Shown in pieces: positions 46,227 through 58,080 of a stretch of DNA of 64,000 nt. The DNA is from Diphasiastrum complanatum (taxonomy: Eukaryota; Streptophyta; Lycopodiopsida; Lycopodiales; Lycopodiaceae). The position numbers were made by a program, and so were the translations under genes. The stretch covers positions 50,346,745 to 50,410,744 of the forward strand of contig CM055105.1 in NCBI GenBank assembly GCA_029204225.1, in the 5' to 3' direction. The first letter of the stretch is position 1; each line of letters starts with the position of its first letter. The notes beneath the pieces are model-generated. The model saw only the letters and a program-made list of their open reading frames with translations. It did not search any database and was not told where the DNA came from.

Positions 46227-48262
46227 GGATATATAGATCTAATTTTTCTTGTATGGTTGGAAACTTAGGGTTCATGAATCTGATAGCTTTGTATTTGGAT
46301 TAGGAAGTTCTATTACAAGAAGTGGATTGTTGGATCTAGACTCATAATTCTGGTCAGTTGAGTCAGTCAACCTGATCTTAGTGGATAACTAGGATCCATG
46401 AGAGGTTGATGCAAAGAGAAAACTTCATCGTTAACAATATATTCTTTTTGAATTAATCTCCGGTAGAGATTAAAGTTTGATAAATGGAGAGATGGAACTC
46501 TTTGGGAAATAATATTCTTTGGGAGTAAACTAAGTAACATGATTCTCAGTCAAGTTGATTACGAGCACAAATCGTGTAAGATTGTGGAGATATGTGGTGA
46601 ATCATTGTTGGATCAAGATCTGTTTTTGCTTAATTTCATAAATCTGTGGATCCACTATGAATTCTTTTGATTGAGTTTATTTTACATGCATAAACTTAAT
46701 GGAAATAATAAGCATAGGCATATTGATGAGTATTGTCTAGAGAGTACAATTACTTGTACATTAATAAGATGTCTCTATTAGAGTTCGGCTTATTAACTTA
46801 GGCAAATTTAGAGGTGTTACATGTGTAAAGGCCTACACCTCAACATTCAAGATTTTCTAAATTAGGCCCAACTAACCGAGTCAAGAGCATTACTTTTGAG
46901 TTTGTTTTTGTGATCATATATTATGAAATTATTCGCCAATACTGTTGGTCATATGTGTCGCTTATAAGTCACAACTATGGTGAATCTTTTTTAGATGGAT
47001 TTGTGCTTAGGATACACGAGAGCTTTTGGTTTGATTTATTTCACTATTGGAAATAAGGTTGGATTGCTTGGAGATATCCCTTAAACTTAGATGAAGTTGG
47101 ATATCTAGCATTGACCAAAAGTCAAAGCCTCACGTCATGAAGTTTTAAGGGACCTTAAGTTATTCTAGGTTGGAACTTAAGGGGGGCCCATAACATATTT
47201 CCTAATAAGAGTCTGAGGTTGAGTTAATCATTTTAAGTATGAAACTTTCATTCATGGAAAGGACTTAAAGTGACTCATATGTCTTCAAAGAGTAGTAAGT
47301 AATGTTCATGTTTTTTGAGCATGCTTTGGTATGTTATCCTCTTATCATGTGTGATTGAGAATTGTATGGATTAGGCTACTGATGTGTCCCAATGAGGTGT
47401 CTCAGTTTTTTTTTTTTTGGTCCAAGGATAACTATACGTATAGGCCTCCCTTTGAAGAGAGCTTGGATTAGTGGACAAACCATCCGTTCCCTTTGTGTCT
47501 TTGGGTTTTGGCATCCTAGTATAGATCTTGGAGTAGATCTTGAAAAGGCTGCTAGTAAATCTTGTAGGACAGGTTTGGTTCAATTAGTGATAGAGCCACC
47601 GCAGTGAAGGATAGGACAAAATGCATTGGTGGCATAGCCTCACAGTACGAAGATGTGTATAAGGCCCTTCATAGATCAATTAAGGCCACTAGCAAATCTT
47701 TAAGGATAATTTCCCTTAAGCTCTAGGGCTCAAGGCTATATAAGCATGCCAAGCCTTGAGAGAAAATTCATTCTTGGAGGATTGTGGTCTATAGTGCATG
47801 CCTAAAGCTAATCTGTTATGCAAAGTGATGCTCATAGGTGAGCATGTGTGGCGTAGACGTAGGCATTTACTATATGTAATCAAGTTTAGAGATGGTGGAA
47901 ATCCCAAGCTTGGGAGCAACTATTTGAGGAAACTTCCAATTGGGTTGTGAGTTTACTAGCAATCTATTTAGTTTTCTGGATATGCACGTTGATTAATGAT
48001 ATCACACAAGAAAATAGGAGCTTGACAACCAAGCAAGCATGGAATCTAAGCATTTGGGTTAATGGTAGCTTCCTCGATGGTTCCCCTGAAGGACTCTAGA
48101 TCAATACAAAGAGGGTAACTGGCAACAAAAGCACACTTCCTTTATTCCTTTGCTTTGGAGTATTGTATAAGAAGCTTTACTACATTTCTTTGTAGGGGAT
48201 ATGCTACTCTCATAGGTACTATTGATGCTCATAAACTATTCGTAGTTGTTGTAAGGGTTTAC
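46227..48262 (+). other. Retroelement-derived non-coding stretch
   Basis: 46531-46735 aligns with the reverse complement of 31957-32160. AAGGGGGGCCCATAACATA near 47168 could be a polypurine tract with an LTR-like boundary, but a matching LTR was not found. No coding block is visible. The intact gypsy element inserted at its right edge. Confidence 0.45.
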
Positions 48263-48620
48263 TGTTACGAGCTCGTAACCAGTGCCGAACCCTAGAGAAC
48301 ACAGATAGGTCAGATACCACAGTCAGGGTCGTGTCCAGCGTACATGACCAACAGGGCAAGACAGTGTGAGTAGTGTGCCCCAGCACGGTCCATAGCCATG
48401 GCGGGCCTAACACAGCCTAGGGACCCTGTCAGCAGGATAGGGCCCCCAGTTGGGTCCCGACGTGCAGTCGGCCACGTCAGTGCCACGTGGCCGACACTTG
48501 GCAGTAGCATGCTACCAGTCCTCACACTGGGCTAGGAGGGGCTTACTCTATATCAGGGAGTAGGCAAGGTTGGGTGGATCAATTAGTGTTTGCCCTACTG
48601 TGGTGTTAGGATCTATTACA
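48263..48620 (+). repeat. 5' LTR of the intact chromovirus
   Basis: Starts TGTTACGAGC and ends GGATCTATTACA. GTTACGAGCTCGTAAC at 48264-48279 is a perfect 16-bp palindrome at the tip. GTCGGCCACGT at 48467-48477 pairs with ACGTGGCCGAC at 48485-48495, placing a G-box-like CCACGTGG (48483-48490) in a hairpin. CTATATCA at 48548 is the likely TATA word. Confidence 0.97.
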
Positions 48621-48621
48621 C

Positions 48622-48634
48622 TGGTATCAGAGCC
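48622..48634 (+). promoter_or_regulatory. Primer binding site of the intact chromovirus
   Basis: TGGTATCAGAGCC, complementary to the initiator Met tRNA 3' end, one base after the LTR. Confidence 0.95.
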
Positions 48635-49177
48635 ATCTCCATCCTAGGGAGTTCAGGAGCAACAGTAGGGTAGAAATCTCAGAATTTAACCCTGTTTTTC
48701 AGAAGTTTTTTAGGAGTCTGAGTTTCAGACTTGCTTGCTACAGACCAGCGACCTACAGGCTGAGAGTAAATCAGAGAATCAAGGTGATTTCAGAGCTGTA
48801 AATTGGACAAATCGGGCCAGACAGGTTGCTGACCAACCAGCGAGGGCAGGGACTTCAAAAATTCCGGATTTCTTTTTGTAAACTTCCGGTTTTTACTCGG
48901 TTTGTTGGAGCCCCACACCTCAAATCAGATCAGTCAGCTACTCAACTCAAGAACCGGGAAATTTGGCACCGTTTTGAAGCTTCAAACTGGCATTTTCCGG
49001 GACAGCAGGTCTGAAATCTTGGGGAAAAGAGCTGAAAGGGTTCCTCTTCATAATCTCTTTGGAAGTACAGTCCTCAGAAACAGCTAAGTCATCTTTCCTT
49101 TCCCTTGTACAGTTGTAAATTAGTCTTTTAGACTTTTTTCCTTCAGAAGTTAAGGTAGCTCTCTTTCAGTTTCGAAG
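48635..49177 (+). other. Leader of the intact chromovirus
   Basis: About 540 bases between primer site and Gag start, with several short upstream ATG frames (for example 48826 and 48902). It would carry packaging signals; none can be named from sequence alone. Confidence 0.7.
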
Positions 49178-52100
49178 ATGACCACTCCTCAGGGACCTGA
49201 TCAACCCCAGGAGAGAGGCTTCGACGAACTTGAAACAGAAGCCTTGGCTTACAGAAAAGGGAAGGAACCCATGGAAGTAGAAGAACAGGAACAGTTCGCC
49301 GAAGAACTCGACGAACTGGTTACCAAGGAGCAGTTCCTCCAATTGGTAACAGAAGTGGATGAACTAAAGCTGGCATTAGCCAATTTCAAGTCCAGTGTGG
49401 ACGACTCGTTCGCTGAACTCAAAAACTTGATTTTGAGCTCCGCGAAAGGAAGCCTTCCCTCCACTTCTCAGTTATCCCCTTCTCCACTTCCATCAGTTTC
49501 GGGTGAGACTTTACGGTCTCACCCCAGTGTTTTTAAAGATTTAAAGCCTCCTACTTTTAATGGGGAAGAGAAGGATAGAAATGCAGATATTTTACAAACC
49601 TTCCTCAGCAAATGGAAGAACATTCATGCTCTTAAACAGACCCCTGACCATTTGCAAGCAATTGAGGCCAGTCTTTCTTTAGGGCCTATGGCCTATAAGT
49701 GGTGGTTAAATCTCCAGGAGACTGGGCAGACTCCCCGGTCATGGAAAGCTTTTGAAGAAGCTTTCCTAAGAGAATTTCTACCAGAGAATGAACTTGATAG
49801 AGCCTGGGAAGCCTGGGAAAGAACAGTAATGGACAAGTCCCTCATCCAATATATCTCGCAGTATCGAGAGGCAATTTTAAAGATTAAAAATATGGATGAC
49901 TATCAAAAAATCAGGGGATTTGTCCGTGGCCTCAAAGATGAATATAAAGTAGAGGTCCAGAGAAACTCGCCTACTACCCTTGAGCAAGCTCTCAGATATG
50001 CTCAAATCTATGATGATTCAGTGGGTAGGAAGAGAGCGAGACAGCAACCACTTTCTGAGCAGCTTCCTCAGAAAGACTTTCAATTTAAAAAGAAATTTTT
50101 AAAAAGAAAGAAAGAAGATAAATTTAAAGGTGAAGCTCCTCAGAAACGCCCTTCACACATACAGCCCTTAAAACCAGATGATTTTGAGAAAGCCAAACAA
50201 GAACGTTTGTGCTTTGTGTGTATGGGCAAGGGACACACAGTCAGACAGTGTCCCAAGGGGCCTTTCACAAAAAAAGATAAAAAACAAGTTCATCTTGTTC
50301 AGACTGTATGTTTCCCCAGTGACTCGGCAGCTTCCGAGATCAAAGTGTATCATGAAGATCATGAACACTGTTGCCAGCTGACCTCTGCAATGCTAGCGAG
50401 ACCCTTCAGCTTTGGGCCGCATGACCTAGTACGTATGCATGGGAAAGTTGGTAACCAGTCAGTAAGAGTCATGGTTGATGATGGGGCAACCCATAATTTC
50501 ATCAACCACACCCTGGTTAAAAAGCTTAAACTACCAGAAGTACCTAGTCAGCATACGTACATAGTTTCATTAGCTAAGGGTGAAGATAAAAAAATATGGG
50601 AAACTATGGTAAGTAAGTTAAATCTTGGTATTCAGGGGTACCAAGATCAAATAAACTTTCAGATAATGCACCTGGATCGAACAGACATTGTTCTCGGGAG
50701 AGATTGGCTCTACAGTTTAGGACCTTCCCTCCACAGAAACTATCAGGAGAACACCCTCAGCTTTCAGTATAAAGGCCGAGAGATCCAGTTGCATGGGGAG
50801 CATGATGTTCCCAACAGCCCTATGGTCTGCAGTTCAGAGCTCTGTCAGCTAATCGGAGACGAAGACCATCAGGTATTCTTATGTGACTTTCAGTTTATTC
50901 CTGAAGTTTCTATTTCCAGTTCTATTCAGCAGAAAATCAGTAAATTAGAAACTTTATTGTCTAAATTTAAAGATGTTTTTCCTGAAGATTTGCCACATGG
51001 TTTACCACCTAGCAGAGAGGTAGATCATGTAATAAACCTAGTACCAGGTACAGCACCTGTTTCTAAACCTCCGTATCGGGTCAGCCGAACAGAGGATGAA
51101 GAAATAACTAGGCAGTTAGCAGACTATCTTGGGAAAGGCCAAATTCAGACCAGTAGTTCACCATGGGCCTCACCAGTCCTATTGGTGAAAAAGAAAGAGG
51201 GGTCTATGCGTCTTTGCGTAGATTACAGAGCCCTCAATAAAGTCACAATTAAGAATAAATACCCTATGCCTCGGGCAGACGAGTTGTTTGATCAACTCGA
51301 CGGGGCTAAGTTTTTCAGTAAAATAGACCTTAGATCGGGATATCATCAAGTCCGTATAAAATCGGAAGATGTCTCGAAAACAGCTTTTAGGACTCGTCAC
51401 GGTCATTATGAGTTTAAGGTGATGCCATTTGGGCTCACAAATGCTCCAGCTACCTTTATGACCTTGATGAACAGTGTCCTCAGACCATACTTGGGTAAGT
51501 TTGTGGTCGTATTTTTAGATGACATCCTCGTCTACAGCAAAACGAGGAAGGAGCATCTAAAACACCTCAGAAAGGTGTTTCGACTGCTCAGAAAGCATAA
51601 GCTTTATGCTAAACAATCCAAGTGTGAATTCTTCGTTGAAGAAGTAGCATATTTGGGTCACATTATCTCTTCAGATGGGATTAAGATGGACCCAAATAAG
51701 GTTAAAGCCATACTCAGTTGGCTGAGACCTCAGAATATTTTGGAACTTCAAATCTTTCTTGGTCTCGCGGGATATTACAGACGATTTGTCAAGGAATATG
51801 CTCAGATAGCAGTCCCTATGACAAATCTTCTTAAGGGGAAGGGAAAGGAGTTCATTTGGGAGTCTGCACAACAGGAGAGCTTTGATGCTCTCAAAACAGC
51901 TTTAGCTACAGCACCAGTCTTAAAAGTCGTCGACCCCAATCAGCCATTTGTGGTCGAAACAGATGCTAGCGACTTTGCAGTAGGCGCTGTGCTAACTCAG
52001 GGTGGACGACCAGTTGCGTTCGAGAGTAAAAAACTCGAGCCAGCTCAGACTAGGTACAGTGCCTATGAAAAGGAACTCTTTTCTATAGTTCATGCCCTTA

Positions 52101-53956
52101 AGACTTGGAGGCATTATTTGTATGGTGCCAACTTTGAGGTCCTGACAGACCATGAGAGTCTCAGATACCTTTGCAATCAACCTGAGCTTAGAGGTCGGAA
52201 AGCTCGTTGGGCAGAGTTGATGCAAGAGTTTGACATGTCTATCAGATATAGGCGTGGAAAATTCAATACAGTAGCAGATGCCCTTAGCAGAATGCCTATG
52301 ATAAACGAGCTGAGTTTTACTCAGATTCGTAATGAGTTACTCGAGTCCTTGAGAGGGAAATGCCAGCATGATGCATTCTTCTCTATTATCTGGAACTCAG
52401 TCCAGAACAGACAGTTACAGACTCCAGAACCAGTTCCCGGGGCTGGTGCCAGTTCATCCAAGAATACGGCAGCTTCCGTTGAGGATGATGATGAGTCCGA
52501 GTATACGTCGTCAGATGACGTTGAGGATTCTGAGCCTGTATTACCCAAGCAAACCCCAGTGGTTGAGGGTCAGTTGACTCAAGGATTCAAATGGAAACAG
52601 TATTCCATTCAGGATGAGTACTTGCTCTATAGAGATAGAGTATGTGTCCCCAATTCAGAGGATTATAGGCAGCAGGTCCTATATGAATGTCATGACAATC
52701 CTAGCGCGGGACACCCAGGCATACAGAAGACCTATGAGCTTCTTCGTAGGCAATTTTTCTGGCCCAGTATGAAAAAGGACGTCCACCAGTATGTAACCAG
52801 TTGCCAAAAATGTCAAGTAAATAAAGCAGAGCGTTTAAAGGCAGGAGGGTTGTTGCATCCCTTAGAAATACCAGCTGGTAAATGGGAGAGTATCTCCATG
52901 GATTTTATAGTAGGCCTGCCTAAAACCCAAAAGGGTAATGACGCTAAATGGGTCACAGTTGACCGTCTGACCAAAATGGCTCATTTTATTCCGACCAAAA
53001 CAACCGTTAGAGCTCCAGAGTTAGCGAGGTTGTTTGTAGACGGGCTATTTAAATTGTACGGTCTACCTTCCGGCATAGTCAGCGACCGGGACAGTAAGTT
53101 TACTGGAAATTTTTGGAAGGCAGTATTCCATCATCTCCATACTAAACTTAATATGAGTACCACTGACCATCCACAGACGGACGGTCAAACAGAAAGGGTA
53201 AATCAAGTGCTGGAGGATATGCTTCGTGCATACGTCAGCAAGAGGCAGACTAATTGGGAGGAGTATCTCTCAATATTAGAGTTTGCTTACAACAGTACCA
53301 AACATTCAGCTACGGGATACAGCCCATTTATGCTGATGTACGGTTTTCAGCCACGCTCACCCACAGCTGTAGGGTTTAAACAAGAAAAAGTTGAAGCAGC
53401 CAGAAACTTTTTAGAAGACCTAAACCAGATGATAGAACATGCTAAGCGTAGCATTAGTCAATCCCAGGATCGAGCCAGGCATTATGCAGATCCACACAGA
53501 CGGGATGTGCAGTTCTCCACTGGTGAGAAAGTCTACTTGAGAGTCCCAGTTGACTCTAAAACCCTCAAATCAGGAGTGTGTGCTAAGTTGTCTCCAAGGT
53601 ATTGTGGTCCCTTTACCATCAGTAGGAGACTAGGCGAGGTCACCTATGAACTAGAACTCCCACACAGCAGTAAGGTTTTTCCAGTTTTTCATGTAAGTCA
53701 GTTACGAAAAGCCTTAACCAGATCAGATAATCTGGTAGGGGACAGTGTTCTAGTTCTCCCATTGGATCCTCAACAACCTCCACATGAACCAGAGGAAATT
53801 CTTGATAGTAGAGAGACGCAGACTCGTCATACTCTATACCGAGAATATCTGGTTAAGTGGAATGATCAGCCTGTTGAGAATGCCACTTGGGAAAGAGGCA
53901 GCGTCCTTCGCAAGATTTTTCCAGACTTTGTCTTAGAGGACCAAGACGGTTCTTAA
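49178..53956 (+). CDS. Chromovirus Gag-Pol polyprotein, complete
   Basis: 1592 residues in one frame with no stop, so Gag and Pol are made together and cut by the protease. Order: a coiled coil at about 48-87; Gag capsid at about 143-275 ([18 protein letters not shown]); zinc knuckle C345-C348-H353-C358 ([14 protein letters not shown]); protease with catalytic D434 in [10 protein letters not shown], where the middle residue is Asp rather than Ser or Thr; RT at about 628-865 with FLDD at 779-782; RNase H from about 925 with D929 ([11 protein letters not shown]); an acidic linker at about 1098-1130; integrase zinc region from about 1172 ([16 protein letters not shown]); core with D1242, D1303 and E1339, a D-x35-E spacing; chromodomain at about 1537-1580 ([17 protein letters not shown]). 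The stop codon overlaps the polypurine tract. The ATG is the first in this frame after the leader. All catalytic residues are present, so the enzyme set looks active. Confidence 0.97.
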   Translation: MTTPQGPDQPQERGFDELETEALAYRKGKEPMEVEEQEQFAEELDELVTKEQFLQLVTEVDELKLALANFKSSVDDSFAELKNLILSSAKGSLPSTSQLSPSPLPSVSGETLRSHPSVFKDLKPPTFNGEEKDRNADILQTFLSKWKNIHALKQTPDHLQAIEASLSLGPMAYKWWLNLQETGQTPRSWKAFEEAFLREFLPENELDRAWEAWERTVMDKSLIQYISQYREAILKIKNMDDYQKIRGFVRGLKDEYKVEVQRNSPTTLEQALRYAQIYDDSVGRKRARQQPLSEQLPQKDFQFKKKFLKRKKEDKFKGEAPQKRPSHIQPLKPDDFEKAKQERLCFVCMGKGHTVRQCPKGPFTKKDKKQVHLVQTVCFPSDSAASEIKVYHEDHEHCCQLTSAMLARPFSFGPHDLVRMHGKVGNQSVRVMVDDGATHNFINHTLVKKLKLPEVPSQHTYIVSLAKGEDKKIWETMVSKLNLGIQGYQDQINFQIMHLDRTDIVLGRDWLYSLGPSLHRNYQENTLSFQYKGREIQLHGEHDVPNSPMVCSSELCQLIGDEDHQVFLCDFQFIPEVSISSSIQQKISKLETLLSKFKDVFPEDLPHGLPPSREVDHVINLVPGTAPVSKPPYRVSRTEDEEITRQLADYLGKGQIQTSSSPWASPVLLVKKKEGSMRLCVDYRALNKVTIKNKYPMPRADELFDQLDGAKFFSKIDLRSGYHQVRIKSEDVSKTAFRTRHGHYEFKVMPFGLTNAPATFMTLMNSVLRPYLGKFVVVFLDDILVYSKTRKEHLKHLRKVFRLLRKHKLYAKQSKCEFFVEEVAYLGHIISSDGIKMDPNKVKAILSWLRPQNILELQIFLGLAGYYRRFVKEYAQIAVPMTNLLKGKGKEFIWESAQQESFDALKTALATAPVLKVVDPNQPFVVETDASDFAVGAVLTQGGRPVAFESKKLEPAQTRYSAYEKELFSIVHALKTWRHYLYGANFEVLTDHESLRYLCNQPELRGRKARWAELMQEFDMSIRYRRGKFNTVADALSRMPMINELSFTQIRNELLESLRGKCQHDAFFSIIWNSVQNRQLQTPEPVPGAGASSSKNTAASVEDDDESEYTSSDDVEDSEPVLPKQTPVVEGQLTQGFKWKQYSIQDEYLLYRDRVCVPNSEDYRQQVLYECHDNPSAGHPGIQKTYELLRRQFFWPSMKKDVHQYVTSCQKCQVNKAERLKAGGLLHPLEIPAGKWESISMDFIVGLPKTQKGNDAKWVTVDRLTKMAHFIPTKTTVRAPELARLFVDGLFKLYGLPSGIVSDRDSKFTGNFWKAVFHHLHTKLNMSTTDHPQTDGQTERVNQVLEDMLRAYVSKRQTNWEEYLSILEFAYNSTKHSATGYSPFMLMYGFQPRSPTAVGFKQEKVEAARNFLEDLNQMIEHAKRSISQSQDRARHYADPHRRDVQFSTGEKVYLRVPVDSKTLKSGVCAKLSPRYCGPFTISRRLGEVTYELELPHSSKVFPVFHVSQLRKALTRSDNLVGDSVLVLPLDPQQPPHEPEEILDSRETQTRHTLYREYLVKWNDQPVENATWERGSVLRKIFPDFVLEDQDGS

Positions 53957-53967
53957 GGGGGAGGGAG
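53955..53967 (+). promoter_or_regulatory. Polypurine tract
   Basis: AAGGGGGAGGGAG directly before the 3' LTR; it primes plus-strand DNA synthesis. Its first two bases belong to the TAA stop codon of Gag-Pol. Confidence 0.93.
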
Positions 53968-54325
53968 TGTTACGAGCTCGTAACCAGTGCCGAACCCTAG
54001 AGAACACAGATAGGTCAGATACCACAGTCAGGGTCGTGTCCAGCGTACATGACCAACAGGGCAAGACAGTGTGAGTAGTGTGCCCCAGCACGGTCCATAG
54101 CCATGGCGGGCCTAACACAGCCTAGGGACCCTGTCAGCAGGATAGGGCCCCCAGTTGGGTCCCGACGTGCAGTCGGCCACGTCAGTGCCACGTGGCCGAC
54201 ACTTGGCAGTAGCATGCTACCAGTCCTCACACTGGGCTAGGAGGGGCTTACTCTATATCAGGGAGTAGGCAAGGTTGGGTGGATCAATTAGTGTTTGCCC
54301 TACTGTGGTGTTAGGATCTATTACA
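53968..54325 (+). repeat. 3' LTR of the intact chromovirus
   Basis: Same 358 bases as the 5' LTR as far as I can read, followed by the target duplication TTTAC. Confidence 0.97.
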
Positions 54326-55575
54326 TTTACCATGATGCCAATCTTCGTACGTAGCTAGACACCAAAGGTGGCGAACACTCACTATCTACCAATCCATAAA
54401 GTCCATCCAAACTCACCCCCTAAGCATTGGAGCTATTGACAAGCACATCAAGCGACAATACCGATGTCCCATACAACCGATAGCCACCATCTTCTCTCAC
54501 ATGCCCGCTCATGAGGCTAGAGCAATTCTTGGTCATGCACATATGTTCATAGCACCCATCACTCCTTCAGTGGATAGAATGGCAGTAGAGACCTCTTGCC
54601 CTTATATATAATATGGCTAGGCCCCTCTCCAACCATTTTCCGCACCTAGACCGATGACAAATGGCAGTTGTGTGTAGTAACATGTGTCACCCAAAACTAT
54701 CAATTGATCTAGAATCGTGTTTTTCCTCATATCTATTGCCTCAAGTTAGCTATTATGTACTTCATTGGGTTCATAACATTCCCTCTCCTTTAAAATCTTC
54801 CTACTATAGGAAGCAAACCAAGGAATTTTCGTTTTAGATTGTCCTCTTTCTCCTAGGTTTCTTCATAATCTACGTTTCAACAAAGTAGATACTCAAAAAT
54901 TGTACAATTCTTGAGTCCATGTTGCCATACATCTACAACTTTCTCTAATTTTGTAGGTATAAGGGATATCAAATCCTCCAACTAAACTAGATCATCTTCT
55001 GAAATTAGGTTGTCTTTCCACCTAGGCAGTCCTCTGAATGACTAACATGGAGTACAAGGTTGATTATGATTAGCTATGTGTAACACTGGGATTGTAGACA
55101 TCCATGTTTTTCAAAGTTTCAAATTTTTTGCTCTTTTCGTATATCCAATGAACTGGTGGGCTAACCTTACTATGATTGGTAGTCTTTTTCACTCCCCTAA
55201 ATCTTAGATATGTTAAGGGTGGTAATGCTAGCTAAACACAGTCCTTAATGAATCTGTGAAAGAAACTATAAAGCCAAGAAATGATTTGACCTGTCTTGGG
55301 GATCAGCTAGTGTCGTATCTTACACACCTTTTCATGATTGGTTTCTATTTTGGAAGTAGAAACAATGTTTTTTCAACTCGTTTTGTAAGTCGTTTCAAAA
55401 CACATTTGAAACGAGATGTCCAGGTTCGAAACGGGCAACTTTTTAAGTTTTTTTTGTTTTTATGGGTTTAGACATGTCATAAAAAGACTAGTACTAAGTA
55501 GATGCATCCAATTTGTATCTCCAATGTGCATACTGCCATACTTCATACAAGACTAAGTTGAAAGTTCACATTGTT

Positions 55576-55578
<3 letters not shown>
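54326..55578. other. Intergenic, nothing recognised
   Basis: No coding block. Near 55380-55440 there are inverted words TCGTTTCAA, TTGAAACGA and TTCGAAACGGG followed by a T-rich tract, which resemble a reversed hAT-type end with different palindromic words; no target duplication was found. Confidence 0.4.
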
Positions 55579-55632
<54 letters not shown>

Positions 55633-55650
55633 CTCGCGCGCGCGCGCGTG
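55579..55650. repeat. Compound (CT)n(CG)n microsatellite
   Basis: About 25 CT units run into a short CGCGCG tract. Open frames across it on both strands follow the repeat. Confidence 0.95.
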
Positions 55651-57165
55651 CTGGAGGTGGTGCACTACACGGCTGGTTGCCTGGCCATTCACCGACCATC
55701 GTGTCGGTGGATCTGCCTAACGCCCATGCACTTGCATCATTGACCAGCGCTCCAACATCACCTATACTCCACCTTCCATCTGCCACGCTGGCTCCCCATC
55801 AGTCTTGTTGCTACAACAGAATTTTAGCGGACTGTTCCCAACGAACAGAGGTAAGCAATGGCAAAAAATTGAAAAGGGGGGGCATGTGCACCTGCCATGC
55901 CTCAGCCTGCACCTGCTACGCCTCAACTAGCTCCTCCACCTTCACCTTCACCTTCACCTTTTACAACAGGACTTTGGGTATCTAGATGTGATTCTGAATT
56001 GTAATCTAAAGTTTTTGTAGTTCAAGATGATTGTCATTTTGGTATACGTTCAGTCTTTAATTACCAGTGGTTTATAGAACTTGAATCTTGCACTTCAGTT
56101 AAAGAATCCTGTTTGAGGAATATTCCTAAATCCAGTATTATCTTAGTGGAAAGATTTTGGAATGATTCTTACTTTTCCTGAGTTATGTTGGACATATACT
56201 CCAGTATCCTGTAAATGATTATGGGTTTTGGAGAAAATTATGATTGACGAATCATACGAATCTAAATATTTATGATTGACAGATCATAAATAGATACTTA
56301 ACTATTGTCAGAGGATTATTCGGAATTGTGATGATTCTTAGGTGTGACGATTAAGTCTTGGTCTATTAATTGAGTAAGAATTTGAATCAGTGTTTTGAAT
56401 CTCTCTACTCCAGTATTTTAATTGAGAACCTATGGATCTCACAGAAATTCTCACAAGGAAAGTTATTTTACTTGTAGAGAATTCAATTTATCTAGTGGAT
56501 GCTATTCTGCTACAATATATGGTCTGTAGATGCTTGAGTACAGTTCTTCATTTGATTGGATCTCCAGTTATCATAGGAGACAGATAAATCTATTAGATGA
56601 ATGAATGCTATTTTCTTGCATTTGGTGCTAGAAACAAGAGCATTTAACTCAAAAGAGTATCTGGGATACTCAGAGTTGAGTTTTAATCATTCTATATCTT
56701 AATGATTCTCCTAGAGATTCTAGTTGAATGAATTATCATATCTTAGAATTGGATTCTAAGGATAATTGTATTTGGAAGGTTTTTATAAATTGTCTGCCAG
56801 AGTTTGTCGATAATTTCAGACTGTAATGATTATTTATTTTCTTTAACTTTAATCTTCTAAGTTAGAGAATATTTCACTCAGTGGTTCATGTAAGTATTTG
56901 ACATGAAAGTGATATTACTAGCTTGTGTTGAGTGTAACCTAGTTGAGAAATTTATTGCTTAGTGTACTTTTCAAACTTGAGTCGTTCTCCAGAACAAAGA
57001 TTAACGATTAGAAATTGGTTTATCTCTGAGTACTTGTTTGATATGAAAGTCAAACTAAGGATAATGATTTCCTAGGTTAATATTGAAAGTTAAAGGAACT
57101 GTTCTTGTAATTCTTTCCTGTTTTGAGGAGCTTTTAAGGATAGACGCAGTTTAAGGAGGGAAGAA
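55651..57165 (+). other. Non-coding, probably internal region of the next LTR
   Basis: No coding block; a CACCTGC-type short repeat lies near 55885-55915 and CACCTTCACCTTCACC near 55940. The stretch ends in TTAAGGAGGGAAGAA at 57151-57165, a good polypurine tract, so at least its right end belongs to an LTR element. Confidence 0.5.
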
Positions 57166-57624
57166 TGTTATGGCCATATTCGGTTAAGGACCTGGAATAG
57201 TCCTAGTATGGTAGAAGGCCCTGCAGTACTCGAGATTATTGGTCATGCCGAGATTTAATTCCATGTTGAGGCCTGTTTGTGACTAATTACCTTGAGAGGA
57301 CCCAGACACTCTAATTGAGACATTTGGAGCATTGCATAGGCGGGAGGACTGCATGAAGAGATGAGACCTATTTATAGTTGACCTGCATGGGGGTTGCATG
57401 GTTTCATGCACAGGACTCTACTCTCTATATAACGAGGTGGGGATTCTCCCGTCGACATATGGGTTTAGGTTACCAGTTTCTCTCTTCTCCTCTTGCTTCA
57501 CATGGCATGGCTTGGGGGCTAGATCCAGTTTTGATCTAGGATTGATTGGGCGGTTTGGCTCCATTGTCTCTCCTATTGTGTTCTCCTATCCTCATCTTAG
57601 GGGCAATCCTTGAGGGTCTTTACA
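57166..57624 (+). mobile_element. LTR, 459 bp (3' or solo)
   Basis: Starts TGTTATGGCC directly after a polypurine tract and ends CTTGAGGGTCTTTACA. TATATAAC at 57426 is a likely TATA box. Its tail resembles that of the TGTCATGCCC LTR family (CCTTG, then ACTTTACA). No partner LTR is seen. Confidence 0.65.
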
Positions 57625-58080
57625 TCAGCTAAGATCCAACAGCTTGAAAGTCAAGTGGAACAACATCATACCGCTGTCCGATCCTGGGCAGATGTGCTTA
57701 AAGGTCCTAATACTGCTGTTCTACCACCTTCACCTTCTTTTATCTCAACAACGTTCACTGAGAGTCGTTTTCGAGAGCAAAAGGCTCTTAATGTCCGAGT
57801 CAGAGGTATTACGAACTCCCATGATGACGTCGGTGAAGCTAAAAAGTTTCTTGAAGAGAGTCTTTAACACCACCACAAAGATATGGATATTGCATGGCGG
57901 CCTAAGAAAGATCTAGGTACTCTTGTTATACGCTTTGCATCTGCCACTGGTCGTCATGAAGCGCTAGGGAAGAGATCTACACTGCGGGGCACCACAATAT
58001 ACCTGGATGAAGACCTTACTTTCATTCAGGTTCAAGAACGGAAAAAAGCAAAACATTTTCGATTAGTTTTGGTTTCGAAC
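57607..58080 (+). pseudogene. LINE ORF1-like fragment
   Basis: Reads IQQLESQVEQHHTAVRSWAD, then ALNVRVRGITNSHDDVGEAK and KFLEESL, a stop, then IAWRPKKDLGTLVIRFASAT and RGTTIYLDEDLTFIQVQERK. A coiled-coil start followed by an RNA-binding-like domain with NVRVRGI and IYLDEDLT is the pattern of plant L1-type ORF1 proteins, which coat LINE RNA. A frame change near 57866 and the lack of ORF2 show it is a dead fragment. It begins at or just after the LTR end. Confidence 0.6.

Larger units (their letters stand above)
48263..54325 (+). mobile_element. Intact young Ty3/gypsy chromovirus, 6063 bp
   Basis: LTRs of 358 bp at 48263-48620 and 53968-54325 appear identical base for base. The 5-bp target duplication TTTAC is perfect at 48258-48262 and 54326-54330. 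A primer site TGGTATCAGAGCC follows the 5' LTR after one base, and a polypurine tract AAGGGGGAGGGAG abuts the 3' LTR. One uninterrupted Gag-Pol frame fills the inside. All parts needed for transposition are present, and the identical LTRs imply a very recent insertion. Confidence 0.98.

Noticed and set aside
48219-54230. Identical minus-strand frames of 71 codons in both LTRs
   Set aside because: They repeat only because the LTRs are the same sequence; no coding signature.
55513-55786. Frames across the CT/CG repeat
   Set aside because: They follow the microsatellite and show no domain.
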